From contig NZ_JALJRB010000008.1 of assembly GCF_022968795.1 (NCBI RefSeq), forward strand, positions 62,001 through 126,000: a stretch of DNA of 64,000 bases, in the 5' to 3' direction. The notes beneath the pieces were generated by a model. It made no database searches and had not been told where the DNA came from. It was given only the letters and a program-made list of their open reading frames with translations. This document shows, piece by piece, positions 34,634 to 43,236 of the stretch. Each line of letters starts with the position of its first letter. The stretch's first letter is position 1. The translations under genes and the position numbers were made by a program. This DNA is from Desulfatitalea alkaliphila. GTDB lineage: Bacteria > Desulfobacterota > Desulfobacteria > Desulfobacterales > Desulfosarcinaceae.

Positions 34634-37351
34634 ATGCCCGCCACACCTTCGCCGTCCCCGGATGCCGGATTGACCATCATCACCACCCATGTCAATGCGG
34701 ATTTCGATGCCATGGCGTCCATGCTCGCGGCCCAAAAGCTATACCCGGGTGCGATGGTGGTGTTTCCCGGCTCTCAGGAGAAGAACCTGCGCAACTTTTT
34801 CATCCAATCCATGGTATACATGTACAACCTTGCGGAAATCAAGGATATCGACTTGCAGCAGGTCAAACGTCTCGTGCTGGTGGACACGCGTAAGGCGGAA
34901 CGCATCGGCGTCCTTGCGGGGGTGTTGCACAACCCCGAACTGGAAATACACGTCTACGATCACCACCCGATCAAGGAGGGGGATATCACCGGCGTGGTGG
35001 ATGTGCACCGCGTCACCGGCGCCACCGCCACCCTGATGACCGAGATCCTGCGCCAACGCAAAATGCCCCTCAACGCTGAAGAGGCCACCATCATCTGCCT
35101 GGGCATTTATGAAGACACCGGCGCCTTCACCTTCTCCTCGACCACCGCCGAAGACCTACGAGCCGCGGCATATCTGGTCTCCCAAGGCGCCAATATCAAT
35201 GTGATCGCCAATCTGATCGCCCGGGAAATCAGCCCGACCCAGATCGGCTACCTCAACGATTTGATCCAGGCCGCCACCCGATACATGATCAATGGCATCG
35301 AAATCGTTGTGAGCACCGTCACCTATGACCATTACCTGCCCGATTTCGCCTTTTTAGTGCACAAGATGGTCAAGATGGAGGAGCTGAACGCCATTTTCGC
35401 CATCGCCCAGATGGAAAGCAAGGTTTACATCGTCGCCCGCAGCCGCACCGAAAGCGTGGATGTGGGCGAGATTCTCACGGCTCTGGGCGGCGGCGGCCAT
35501 CCATCGGCGGCGGCCGCCACCATCCGCGGGCAGACCTTGGCCCAGGTGGAGCAGGCCCTGTTCCGGGAGCTGCACCGTCAAATTGTCGGCATGCGTCAAG
35601 CGCGGCACTTGATGTCTTCACCTCCCATCACGGCCGATGCCGCCGTGACCTGCGTCGAGGCCAACAACCTGCTCACCCGCTACAACATCAACGCCTTGTT
35701 GGTAACCATTCAAAAGCAGCGGCGCTCAGAGCTGGTGGGCTACATCACGCGGCAGGTGATCGAGAAGATCATCTATCACCACCTGGGCGACGTGCCCATC
35801 GGCGACTACATGAGCACCGAATGGGTAACGGTCGATCCGGATGCGGACTTGAGCGAGGTCCAGGAGAAAATCATCGGCCACAAGCAACGCATCTTGCCGG
35901 TCATGCGCGGTAAGGAGATCCTCGGCGTGATCTCCCGCACCGATCTGCTGACCATGCTGGTGCAATCCCAGACCCGGGACAAGGACGCCGGCGACGCCTT
36001 CCGCCGTTCGGCGTCGCGGCGCACGCGCAACATCACCCACTTCATGCAGGAACGGCTCTCCACCCGGGTGTTGGACATTCTGCGCGACATGGGCCGGGTG
36101 GCGGAATCCTTGGGCTACGGCGCATATGTGGTGGGCGGCTTCGTCAGGGACCTGTTTCTCTATCGCCCCAACGAAGATATCGATATCGTCATCGAAGGTG
36201 ACGGCATCGCCTTCGCCAAAGCCTATGCCTTGGAGTTCGGCACGCGCATCCACACCCACAAGGCCTTCGGCACCGCCGTGGTCATCTATCCGGATGGTTT
36301 CAAGATCGATGTGGCGACCGCCCGGTTGGAGTACTACCGTTCTCCGGCGGCATTGCCCGATGTGGAGATGAGTTCGATCAAACTGGACCTCTTCCGACGC
36401 GACTTCACGATCAACACGCTGGCCATTCAATTGATACCGGACAAGTTCGGCCGCTTGCTCGACTTTTTTTCCGCCCAGAAGGATATCAAGGACAAGGCCA
36501 TCCGTGTCCTGCACAACTTGAGTTTCGTCGAGGATCCCACCCGGGTGTTCAGGGCCTTGCGCTTTGAACAGCGTTTCGGATTCACCATCGGCAAGCTGAC
36601 TGCTGCATTGATCGACAATGCCGTCAAGATGGACTTTTTCAAGCGGCTCAGCGGGCGACGTGTGTTCACTGAAATCCGCCTGATTCTCGAAGAGGATAAT
36701 CCCGTGCCGGCCATCGTGCGCATGGGCGATTTCGACTTGCTCAAGGTGATCCACCCCACCATCGTCATCAACAAGGCGCTGATTGCGCTGTTGGAGGAGG
36801 TCAGGGGAGTGATCGCCTGGCACGATCTGCTTTTCGTGGAAACCCCTTGCATGCGATGGACCGTCTATTTGATGGGCCTGATTCATGCCAATGACATGGC
36901 CACCTGCCATGAAATCTGCCGCCGATTGGAATTGGCCACCCGCTATGAAGCCCTTTTCTGTCAGGAAAGGGCTGCCGCCGATCACTGCTTGCAGCAGATG
37001 GAGCATCGCTTGCCGGCCAGCGCCGGCGCGCTTTACCATCGTCTGCACCCATTCCGCGCGGAACTGATCCTCTACATGATGGCCGCCACCCGGGTCAAGG
37101 CGGTGAAAAAGGCGATCTCAAAATATTACACGGAACTGCGCAAGATCGAGCCCCTGATCGGCGGCAATGAGCTGATCGCCTTGGGCCTGACCCCCGGCCC
37201 GCTGTTCCGCCAAATCCTGGATGCCATCCTGGACGCCAAACTCAATGGCGCCCTGGCAACGCGTGAAGATGAGATCCAATTCGCCCGCCGTTGGGCGGCG
37301 GATGCCGCCGCAACCGCCAGTCAGAATACCGACGACAAACAAATGTCTTGA
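34634..37351 (+). CDS. DHH-DHHA1-CBS-nucleotidyltransferase fusion (CCA tRNA nucleotidyltransferase family)
   Basis: 905 residues in four parts. DHH phosphoesterase motifs lie in residues 1-210 (HVNADFDAM, VDTRKAERI, YDHHPIKEGD), DHHA1 is near residue 290 (GGGGHPSAAAA), a CBS pair is near 325-445 (HLMSSPPIT and DYMSTEWVTVDP), and the class II nucleotidyltransferase head starts near 490 (VVGGFVRDLFLY then NEDIDIVIEGDG). It probably adds C, CC, A or the full CCA to tRNA 3' ends. The DHH half may have nuclease or phosphodiesterase activity and the CBS pair may bind adenosine nucleotides. GAGGAA precedes the ATG. Confidence 0.92.
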   Translation: MPATPSPSPDAGLTIITTHVNADFDAMASMLAAQKLYPGAMVVFPGSQEKNLRNFFIQSMVYMYNLAEIKDIDLQQVKRLVLVDTRKAERIGVLAGVLHNPELEIHVYDHHPIKEGDITGVVDVHRVTGATATLMTEILRQRKMPLNAEEATIICLGIYEDTGAFTFSSTTAEDLRAAAYLVSQGANINVIANLIAREISPTQIGYLNDLIQAATRYMINGIEIVVSTVTYDHYLPDFAFLVHKMVKMEELNAIFAIAQMESKVYIVARSRTESVDVGEILTALGGGGHPSAAAATIRGQTLAQVEQALFRELHRQIVGMRQARHLMSSPPITADAAVTCVEANNLLTRYNINALLVTIQKQRRSELVGYITRQVIEKIIYHHLGDVPIGDYMSTEWVTVDPDADLSEVQEKIIGHKQRILPVMRGKEILGVISRTDLLTMLVQSQTRDKDAGDAFRRSASRRTRNITHFMQERLSTRVLDILRDMGRVAESLGYGAYVVGGFVRDLFLYRPNEDIDIVIEGDGIAFAKAYALEFGTRIHTHKAFGTAVVIYPDGFKIDVATARLEYYRSPAALPDVEMSSIKLDLFRRDFTINTLAIQLIPDKFGRLLDFFSAQKDIKDKAIRVLHNLSFVEDPTRVFRALRFEQRFGFTIGKLTAALIDNAVKMDFFKRLSGRRVFTEIRLILEEDNPVPAIVRMGDFDLLKVIHPTIVINKALIALLEEVRGVIAWHDLLFVETPCMRWTVYLMGLIHANDMATCHEICRRLELATRYEALFCQERAAADHCLQQMEHRLPASAGALYHRLHPFRAELILYMMAATRVKAVKKAISKYYTELRKIEPLIGGNELIALGLTPGPLFRQILDAILDAKLNGALATREDEIQFARRWAADAAATASQNTDDKQMS

Positions 37352-37410
37352 TTCCCCGACCGCAAATCGGTAAATTTTCAGATTCCAGTGATGAAGGGAG
37401 ATGGTTCACT

Positions 37411-38403
37411 ATGGTTGACAAGAAACGGATCCTAAGCGGTATGCGCCCCACCGGAGCGCTGCATTTGGGTAATTATTTGGGTGCCTTGGCCAACTGGGTA
37501 GAGATGCAGGAGACCTATGACTGTTTTTTCTTTGTGGCGGATTGGCATGCGCTGACCAGCGACTACGAAAACCCCGCCGACATGGGGCAATATGTGCGCG
37601 AAATCCTGCTCGACTGGCTCAGCGCCGGCCTTGACCCGGAAAAATGCACCCTGTTCGTTCAATCTAAAATCCCCGAGCATGCCGAGCTGTTCTTGATTCT
37701 TTCCATGATCACGCCGGTGCCCTGGCTGGAACGCAACCCCACCTACAAGGACCAGATCGTGCAACTGCAAAACAAGGATCTGTCCACCTTCGGCTTTTTG
37801 GGCTACCCGGTGCTGCAGGCGGCCGATATCATCATGTACAAAGCCCAAGGGGTGCCGGTGGGCGTCGATCAGGTCCCCCACGTGGAGATCACCCGCGAAA
37901 TCGCCCGGCGTTTCAACCATCTTTACGGCCCGGTGTTCCCGGAACCGGACGCGATCCTGACCCGCACGCCCAAAATACTGGGGTTGGATCGCCGCAAGAT
38001 GAGCAAAAGCTACGGCAACGCCATCTATCTGTCCGACAGCCCCGAAGCGATCCGGACTAAAGTGATGCAGATGGTGACCGATCCCCAGCGCATGCGCCGC
38101 AGTGATCCGGGCAACCCGGACGTTTGCAACGTCTTCGAGTTTCACAAGCTGTACACCGACCCGGCCGCCACGGCCACCATCCACAAACAGTGCCGCGGCG
38201 CCGAAATCGGCTGCGTGGAGTGCAAAAAGATCATGGCCGAAAACCTGATCAAGGGTCTGGCCCCCATCCACGAGCGGCGCCGCTACTATCTGGAGCGTCC
38301 CGACCTGGTGGACCAAATCGTGGCCGAGGGCAACACCAAGGCGCGCCGGGTGGCGCAGCAGACCATGCAGGAAGTGCGCGCCGCCATCAAGATCGACTAC
38401 TGA
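37411..38403 (+). CDS. trpS: Tryptophanyl-tRNA synthetase
   Basis: 330 residues, class I. The HIGH-type motif is GALHLGNYLG near residue 16 and KMSKS is intact as DRRKMSKSYGN near residue 195. A CRGAEIGCVECKK segment near residue 265 has three cysteines, seen in some bacterial TrpRS. The ATG at 37411 follows GAAGGGAG; an upstream in-frame start is without support. It lies 59 bp after the cca fusion and 36 bp before scpA, likely one transcript. No Trp leader or T-box is visible. Confidence 0.96.
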   Translation: MVDKKRILSGMRPTGALHLGNYLGALANWVEMQETYDCFFFVADWHALTSDYENPADMGQYVREILLDWLSAGLDPEKCTLFVQSKIPEHAELFLILSMITPVPWLERNPTYKDQIVQLQNKDLSTFGFLGYPVLQAADIIMYKAQGVPVGVDQVPHVEITREIARRFNHLYGPVFPEPDAILTRTPKILGLDRRKMSKSYGNAIYLSDSPEAIRTKVMQMVTDPQRMRRSDPGNPDVCNVFEFHKLYTDPAATATIHKQCRGAEIGCVECKKIMAENLIKGLAPIHERRRYYLERPDLVDQIVAEGNTKARRVAQQTMQEVRAAIKIDY

Positions 38404-38439
38404 ACCCAACCCACCAGCCGGGCCGGATCGCACCCCGCC

Positions 38440-39156
38440 ATGAATGAAATCAACGCCGAATACAAAGTCAAACTGGACAACGTTTTTGAAGGGCCCATGG
38501 ATTTACTGGTGCACCTGATCAAAAAAAACGAGGTGGATATTTACGACATCCCGGTGGGATTGATCACTGAGCAGTATTTGGCTTATCTGGATTGGATGAA
38601 ACTGTTGAACATCGACATCGTGGGGGATTTCCTGGTGATGGCCTCCACCCTGGCGCAAATCAAATCCCGCATGCTGCTGCCGTTTCACGGCGACGAAGAT
38701 GAGGAAGAGGATCCACGCCTGGAAATCGCCCGCCCCCTTGCCGAGTACCTGCAGATCAAATCGGCCGCCGAAGAACTGGCCAACCGCAACATGTTGGGCG
38801 ACAAGATGTTCACCCGGCCCGCTGTCAACAAGGCCGCTTTCGAAGGCGACCAAGAGCTGATCCAGGTTGGTTTGTTCGAGCTGATCGACGCTTTCCAACG
38901 CATTCTGGAAAAGGCCTCCAAGGATCATGTCGTGGACCTTTCCGCCGACAAGGTCTCGGTCAAGGACCGCATGAACGTCATCATCGCCATCCTCGAAGAG
39001 AAAGGCTCGGTCGCCTTCGTGGAGCTGTTTCCGGCGCAACCCCGGAAAACGGATATCATCGCCACTTTTCTGGCACTGCTGGAATTGATGCGACTGAACC
39101 TGGTGCGGGCCGTTCAGGCCCCCGCCGGCAACACCATTCGCCTTTTCTACCAATAG
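38440..39156 (+). CDS. scpA: Segregation and condensation protein ScpA
   Basis: 238 residues. ScpA is the kleisin that bridges SMC heads in chromosome condensation. The N-terminus YKVKLDNVFEGPMDLLVHLI is the usual opening, with IYDIPVGLITEQYL and DFLVMASTLAQIKSRMLLP following. The C-terminal winged-helix region is present. It is 9 bp before scpB. Confidence 0.94.
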   Translation: MNEINAEYKVKLDNVFEGPMDLLVHLIKKNEVDIYDIPVGLITEQYLAYLDWMKLLNIDIVGDFLVMASTLAQIKSRMLLPFHGDEDEEEDPRLEIARPLAEYLQIKSAAEELANRNMLGDKMFTRPAVNKAAFEGDQELIQVGLFELIDAFQRILEKASKDHVVDLSADKVSVKDRMNVIIAILEEKGSVAFVELFPAQPRKTDIIATFLALLELMRLNLVRAVQAPAGNTIRLFYQ

Positions 39157-39165
39157 GGCGCACCC

Positions 39166-39987
39166 ATGCAAGAGGAGTTGAAGCACATCGTCGAAAGTCT
39201 GTTGTTCGTGGCCGATGAGCCGCTGACGGTGGACAAGCTGCGCACCCTCATCGACACCGCCGACGGCAAACAGATTCGCGCCGCGCTCCAGGCCCTGGTC
39301 GAAGAATACGAGCAAAGGGGCGGCGGCTTCATGCTGCGGGAGGTGGCCGGCGGCTGGCAGATGCGTTCGCGACCTGAATACCACGAATGGATCAAGCGCC
39401 TGCTGCAACCGGCCCCCCAGCGCCTCAGCCGCGCCGCTTTGGAGACCCTGGCCCTGATCGCTTACAAACAGCCGATCATCCGGGCCGATATCGAACACGT
39501 CCGAGGTGTTGATTGCGGCGGCGTGCTGCGCCAATTGATGGAACGCAAGCTGATTCGCGTCCTGGGGCGCAAGGAGATCGCCGGCAGACCCTTGATCTAC
39601 GCCACCACCAAGCTGTTTTTGGAGATGTTCGATCTGAAGGATTTGAGTGAGTTGCCCAGCCCCATGGAAATCAGCGAATTCTCCGGCAGGCTGGACCAAA
39701 GCCAACAGGACAAAATCGGCCCATCGACGCCGTATCAGGCCGACGAGGACGCCATCGACACCGCAACCGCCACGGCACCGGATACAGACGCAGATGCGGA
39801 TGTCGCAGCCGACCCCGATGTCCATGCCGATGCCGATATCGATGCCGTCGCTGATGCCGACATTGCTGCCGAACCCCAAGCGGTAACCGATGGCCACCGG
39901 ACGGTCGACGAAGATGCGCCGCGGGAGACGGATGCGGACGGCGGATCGGAGGAAGATATCGATAGCCCTTCACCAAAAAACACTTGA
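39166..39987 (+). CDS. scpB: Segregation and condensation protein ScpB with a long acidic tail
   Basis: 273 residues; the conserved ScpB part is residues 1-175, with two winged-helix domains (LKHIVESLLFVADEPLT, then LETLALIAYKQPIIRADIE and GRKEIAGRPLIYATT). ScpB dimerises and binds ScpA-SMC. The remaining 90-100 residues form a low-complexity Asp/Ala tail (for example TDADADVAADPDVHADADID), which is longer than usual. The tail ends close to the tRNA gene. Confidence 0.93.
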   Translation: MQEELKHIVESLLFVADEPLTVDKLRTLIDTADGKQIRAALQALVEEYEQRGGGFMLREVAGGWQMRSRPEYHEWIKRLLQPAPQRLSRAALETLALIAYKQPIIRADIEHVRGVDCGGVLRQLMERKLIRVLGRKEIAGRPLIYATTKLFLEMFDLKDLSELPSPMEISEFSGRLDQSQQDKIGPSTPYQADEDAIDTATATAPDTDADADVAADPDVHADADIDAVADADIAAEPQAVTDGHRTVDEDAPRETDADGGSEEDIDSPSPKNT

Positions 39988-40067
39988 CTTGCGGCGGGTG
40001 CAACCACTATATACGGCCTGACTGCAGCGGCCGGTGCCGACAAGCCCGACACCGCAGCACAACGCAT

Positions 40068-40142
40068 GGGCGGTTAACTCAGCGGGAGAGTGCCACCTTC
40101 ACACGGTGGAAGTCACTGGTTCAAATCCAGTACCGCCTACCA
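40068..40142 (+). tRNA. tRNA-Val (anticodon CAC)
   Basis: 75 nt with encoded CCA. The arms are acceptor GGGCGGT/ACCGCCT (with a G1-U72 wobble), D-stem ACTC/GAGT with loop AGCGGGA, anticodon stem CCACC/GGTGG with loop TTCACAC, and T-stem ACTGG/CCAGT with loop TTCAAAT. The anticodon CAC reads GTG. Confidence 0.96.
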
Positions 40143-40207
40143 GATTGCAACAGGGCCGATAAGCGACCGCGCTTGTTGGCTCTTTCTTTTTCGGGAGATA
40201 AGAGGCC

Positions 40208-40747
40208 ATGCATCCGACCACCCTTGTCATCGGCGGTTGCCGCAGCGGCAAAAGCCGCCACGCATTAGAGATGGCGCACGCCGCCCCAGCCCGTCGCAAA
40301 CTCTTCGTGGCCACCTGCGAGCCCGCCGACGGCGAAATGGACGAAAGGGTGCGGCGCCATCAACAAGAACGCGGCCCCTCCTGGCACACCGTGGAGGCCC
40401 CCCTGGAATTAGCTGCCGCTATCCTTCAAGCGGCAACAGCCCATGACGTGGCGGTGGTGGACTGCCTGACCTTGTGGCTCAGCAATCTACTGCTGGCCCA
40501 CCCGAAAGATCCCGCGGCCATCGACAGCCGGGTCGAAGCGCTTTGCGATGTGCTGGCCGCGCCCCCCTGCCCGCTGCTGCTGGTCACCAATGAAGTGGGC
40601 AGCGGCATTGTTCCTGAAAATGCATTGGCCCGCCGCTATCGGGACCTGGTGGGACAAACCAACCAACGGGTCGCAGCCGCCTGCCGCCAAGTGGTATGGA
40701 TGGTGGCGGGCATTGCGGTACCCATTAAAACAGCACCACTGGGGTGA
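40208..40747 (+). CDS. cobU: Adenosylcobinamide kinase / adenosylcobinamide-phosphate guanylyltransferase
   Basis: 179 residues, the family length. The P-loop is GGCRSGKSRHA near residue 9, and the second motif is TNEVGSGIVPENALAR near residue 127. It phosphorylates adenosylcobinamide and attaches GMP to give AdoCbi-GDP. It is 7 bp from cobS and near cbiR, forming a cobamide salvage cluster. No cobalamin riboswitch is visible upstream; the tRNA-Val is 65 bp away. Confidence 0.95.
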   Translation: MHPTTLVIGGCRSGKSRHALEMAHAAPARRKLFVATCEPADGEMDERVRRHQQERGPSWHTVEAPLELAAAILQAATAHDVAVVDCLTLWLSNLLLAHPKDPAAIDSRVEALCDVLAAPPCPLLLVTNEVGSGIVPENALARRYRDLVGQTNQRVAAACRQVVWMVAGIAVPIKTAPLG

Positions 40748-40754
40748 GCCTGCC

Positions 40755-41483
40755 ATGTGGCGCAACCTGCAATCGGCCATTCAATTTCTGACCATCCTCC
40801 CCTGCGGCGCCGGCGACCGCTTCGATCCACGGGGCACCATGGCGCTCTTCCCGATAGGTGGTTTGTTGATCGGCGCCCTGCTGGTGGTGGTGGATCTGGT
40901 CGCCCGCATGTTCCTGGCACCGCCCGCCGTGGCCGTTGTGGATGTGGTCGCCCTGGTACTGATCACCGGCGCCCTGCACCTGGACGGTTTGGCCGATACA
41001 GCCGACGGTCTTTACGGCCGGCGCCCGGCGGAAAAGGCCCTGGCCATTATGAAAGACAGCCGCATCGGCAGCATCGGCATGGTGGCGGTGGTCTGTTGCC
41101 TGGCCGTCAAGTGGGCCGGATTGTCCGGCAGCACGCACCCACCGATTGCATGGCTGCTGCTGATCCCCGCCTTTGCCAGATCCACCGTTTTGTTCGGCAT
41201 CCGCCGGCTGCCCTACGGCCGTCCCGACGGCGGTACGGGGCACGCTTTTTTCCAGCAGCGGTTGCGGTTGGGGGACCACTGGGCGGTGGCACTGCCCCTG
41301 GCCCTGGCTCTGGTATTGCTGGGTTGGAGCGCGTTGTGGCTCGTTGCGGGCTGGATCGCGCTGACGGCGGTAACGTTGCTCTACTATCGCTATAAAATCA
41401 ACTGCATCACCGGCGACATGCTGGGGGCCATGATCGAATTTTCCGAAGCAGGACTCTTTCTGATGATGGCCGCCGTCGCCTGA
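40755..41483 (+). CDS. cobS: Adenosylcobinamide-GDP ribazoletransferase
   Basis: 242 residues, integral membrane with about six helices. The hallmark HLDGLADTADGL is near residue 76, followed by KDSRIGSIG near residue 100. CobS joins AdoCbi-GDP with alpha-ribazole (or a phosphate form) to complete the nucleotide loop. The ATG at 40755 gives the normal start MWRNLQSAIQFLTILP. It is followed by cbiR after 13 bp. Confidence 0.95.
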   Translation: MWRNLQSAIQFLTILPCGAGDRFDPRGTMALFPIGGLLIGALLVVVDLVARMFLAPPAVAVVDVVALVLITGALHLDGLADTADGLYGRRPAEKALAIMKDSRIGSIGMVAVVCCLAVKWAGLSGSTHPPIAWLLLIPAFARSTVLFGIRRLPYGRPDGGTGHAFFQQRLRLGDHWAVALPLALALVLLGWSALWLVAGWIALTAVTLLYYRYKINCITGDMLGAMIEFSEAGLFLMMAAVA

Positions 41484-41496
41484 ACAGAGGTGATCG

Positions 41497-42330
41497 ATGA
41501 CCTACCCGCGTTTGCCCCTGGCATACAAGGATCGTTTCAGCTTCCGCCTCAGCGCCCCATCCTTCATCTATCCGGCGGACTATGCCACCAATGCCCGGCG
41601 CCTCGCGCCTTTTATCGATGAGATCGAGCTGCTGCTGTTCGAAAGCGACCCCAACGCCCTTCCAAGCGCGGCCGAAATCGAGCAGCTGGCGGCCATCGGC
41701 AACGAAACGGGTGTGACCTACAACGTCCACCTGCCCATCGATGCGGATATGACCGTGACCGACGCCGTCACCCGCCGCACAGCAGGTGACCGTCTGGCCA
41801 CGGTGATCGAGCGGGTGCGGCCCCTGAGGCCCACCACCCACACCGTCCACTTGAACCGGCATCCCCTGGACAATCGACGGCCCCAAGACCCCCTGGCCGT
41901 CTGGCAAGCGGATGTGACGGCCCTGATGAAGGGCTTGATGGAGCGCACCGGACTTGCGCCGCGTGCGCTGTCGGTTGAGACGCTGGACTATCCGCCGGAG
42001 TGGTTCGCCCCTGTTTGCGAGGCGTTGGATCTGGCGGTGTGCATTGATTTGGGACATCTGCTGCGCTATGGCTTCGACCCGCAAACGGTGTGGCGGCGGT
42101 TCGACGGCCGCATCACCATTGTTCACCTGCACGGCGTACACGACGGCCGAGACCATCTCGGGCTGGATGCCTTGCCCGCACCACAACTGATGGAACTGGC
42201 GCGCTTGCTGCGCCGATTCGAAGGCACCGTCTCCCTGGAGGTGTTCGCTTTTGAGCGATTGAAGGTTTCCCTGGAGCTGTTGACCGAAACGATGGACAGG
42301 ATCAACGCCGCCGGATGCGTTCGACGATGA
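41497..42330 (+). CDS. cbiR: Cobamide remodeling phosphodiesterase CbiR (AP endonuclease 2-like TIM barrel)
   Basis: 277 residues with a xylose-isomerase-like barrel pattern. Metal-site-type residues are visible in HLPIDADMT, HTVHLNRHP, SVETLDYP (Glu), CIDLGHLLRYG (Asp/His) and VHLHGVHDGRDH (His/Asp). The Akkermansia protein CbiR opens the nucleotide loop of cobamides so that CobU/CobS can rebuild it with another lower ligand. Its place directly after cobU-cobS is what that role predicts. Orthology is by fold and context; a general sugar-phosphate isomerase role is less likely. Its last 29 bp overlap the convergent small gene. Confidence 0.8.
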   Translation: MTYPRLPLAYKDRFSFRLSAPSFIYPADYATNARRLAPFIDEIELLLFESDPNALPSAAEIEQLAAIGNETGVTYNVHLPIDADMTVTDAVTRRTAGDRLATVIERVRPLRPTTHTVHLNRHPLDNRRPQDPLAVWQADVTALMKGLMERTGLAPRALSVETLDYPPEWFAPVCEALDLAVCIDLGHLLRYGFDPQTVWRRFDGRITIVHLHGVHDGRDHLGLDALPAPQLMELARLLRRFEGTVSLEVFAFERLKVSLELLTETMDRINAAGCVRR

Positions 42331-42553
42331 AATCCACGTTGGACTCGATGCTGCCGGTTTTCTGGTTGACCTGAACCACCCCGGCATCGGTGCTGAGAAC
42401 GACGCTTTCCACTGAATCCAGTGTGGAGGCCAGCCTGTCATTCGTTGCCTGCATCCGAACCAATTGTCCGCTGACGCGCACCAGCAACACGGTTAGAATG
42501 AGCAGCCAGACAGTCAAAAGGATCGTTTTCCACTCCTTTTTCACCAATTGCAT
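42302..42553 (-). CDS. Small single-pass membrane protein with coiled coil
   Basis: 83 residues. One N-terminal helix (about residues 9-27, ILLTVWLLILTVLLV) is followed by a helical region with heptad spacing (LVRMQATNDRLASTLDSVES) and a short charged end. A GGGAGCGAACAGG stretch precedes the ATG. It resembles small chemoreceptor-like or divisome-type helix proteins but no family is recognised. It converges on cbiR, overlapping it. Confidence 0.6.
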   Translation of the reverse strand: MQLVKKEWKTILLTVWLLILTVLLVRVSGQLVRMQATNDRLASTLDSVESVVLSTDAGVVQVNQKTGSIESNVDFIVERIRRR

Positions 42554-42863
42554 CCTGTTCGCTCCCGAGTTTTTGTTTGTAGGGGTCCTTGGCTTGTTTG
42601 GGCACGGCTTGATAATGCGTCCTGCGCCTGAAGGCCACCCATATCGAGTTGATGACCTTTTGACAAGCTTTTTTCAACGACCGGGTTGATATCCCCCTGA
42701 ATATATGGTACTTAACCGGCAAACTTGTAAATGCGACACCCAATGGCTTCACGATGCACCATCACTGCACAGATCATCTGCATGCGACGCGGGGTTTCAC
42801 ATCATCATGGGAAGGGTCTTGTGAGGCCAATCATCTTCCAATGGACGATCAGCGGGGGACGCC
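42554..42863. other. Intergenic region before the PilZ gene
   Basis: 310 bp lie between the divergent small membrane gene and the PilZ gene. I see no RNA gene or clear promoter. A frame at 42438-42752 is a shadow of the small gene's leader. Confidence 0.4.
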
Positions 42864-43202
42864 ATGGATATCAATCAGACGCAAGAGAACCGACCTGAAC
42901 GCAGATCCGAAAACCGCTCCATCGACCAACGCTACTACAGTGTCCAATTCACCACCAAAGGCCTGGACAACCAATACCAGTTCAAGTTGTGGAACATTTC
43001 CCTCAAAGGTCTATGCATTCTCGTCAAAGAAGGATCGGCGGTACTGGAGCACCTTTCCGTGGGGGACACCATCGAAATGACCTATTTCCCCTCGGATGCA
43101 GCGGGGCCGGGCGAACGGTTGCAAACCGAAATCATCCACATTACCCAAAATGCCAACGGCCGCTTTCGCGGCCACTGTCTGGTAGGCCTTTCCGTTGTGT
43201 AA
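42864..43202 (+). CDS. PilZ domain protein
   Basis: 112 residues. The core has beta strands and the (D/N)xSxxG-type motif as NISLKG near residue 46; an Arg-rich stretch (RPERRSENRSIDQR) before the barrel may supply the RxxxR of c-di-GMP-binding PilZ domains. It would be a c-di-GMP effector of unknown target. It lies about 13 kb from the c-di-GMP riboswitch and 9 kb from pilC. Single-gene unit on this strand. Confidence 0.68.
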   Translation: MDINQTQENRPERRSENRSIDQRYYSVQFTTKGLDNQYQFKLWNISLKGLCILVKEGSAVLEHLSVGDTIEMTYFPSDAAGPGERLQTEIIHITQNANGRFRGHCLVGLSVV

Positions 43203-43236
43203 CCCGCTTCCTCAACGACCTGTGCAACAGCCCTGA

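Noticed and set aside
37352-37410. Trp leader or T-box before trpS
   Set aside because: The gap is 59 bp, with no Trp codon run and no T-box core.
39988-40207. Cobalamin riboswitch upstream of cobU
   Set aside because: The gap is mostly filled by the tRNA-Val and no B12-box sequence is seen.
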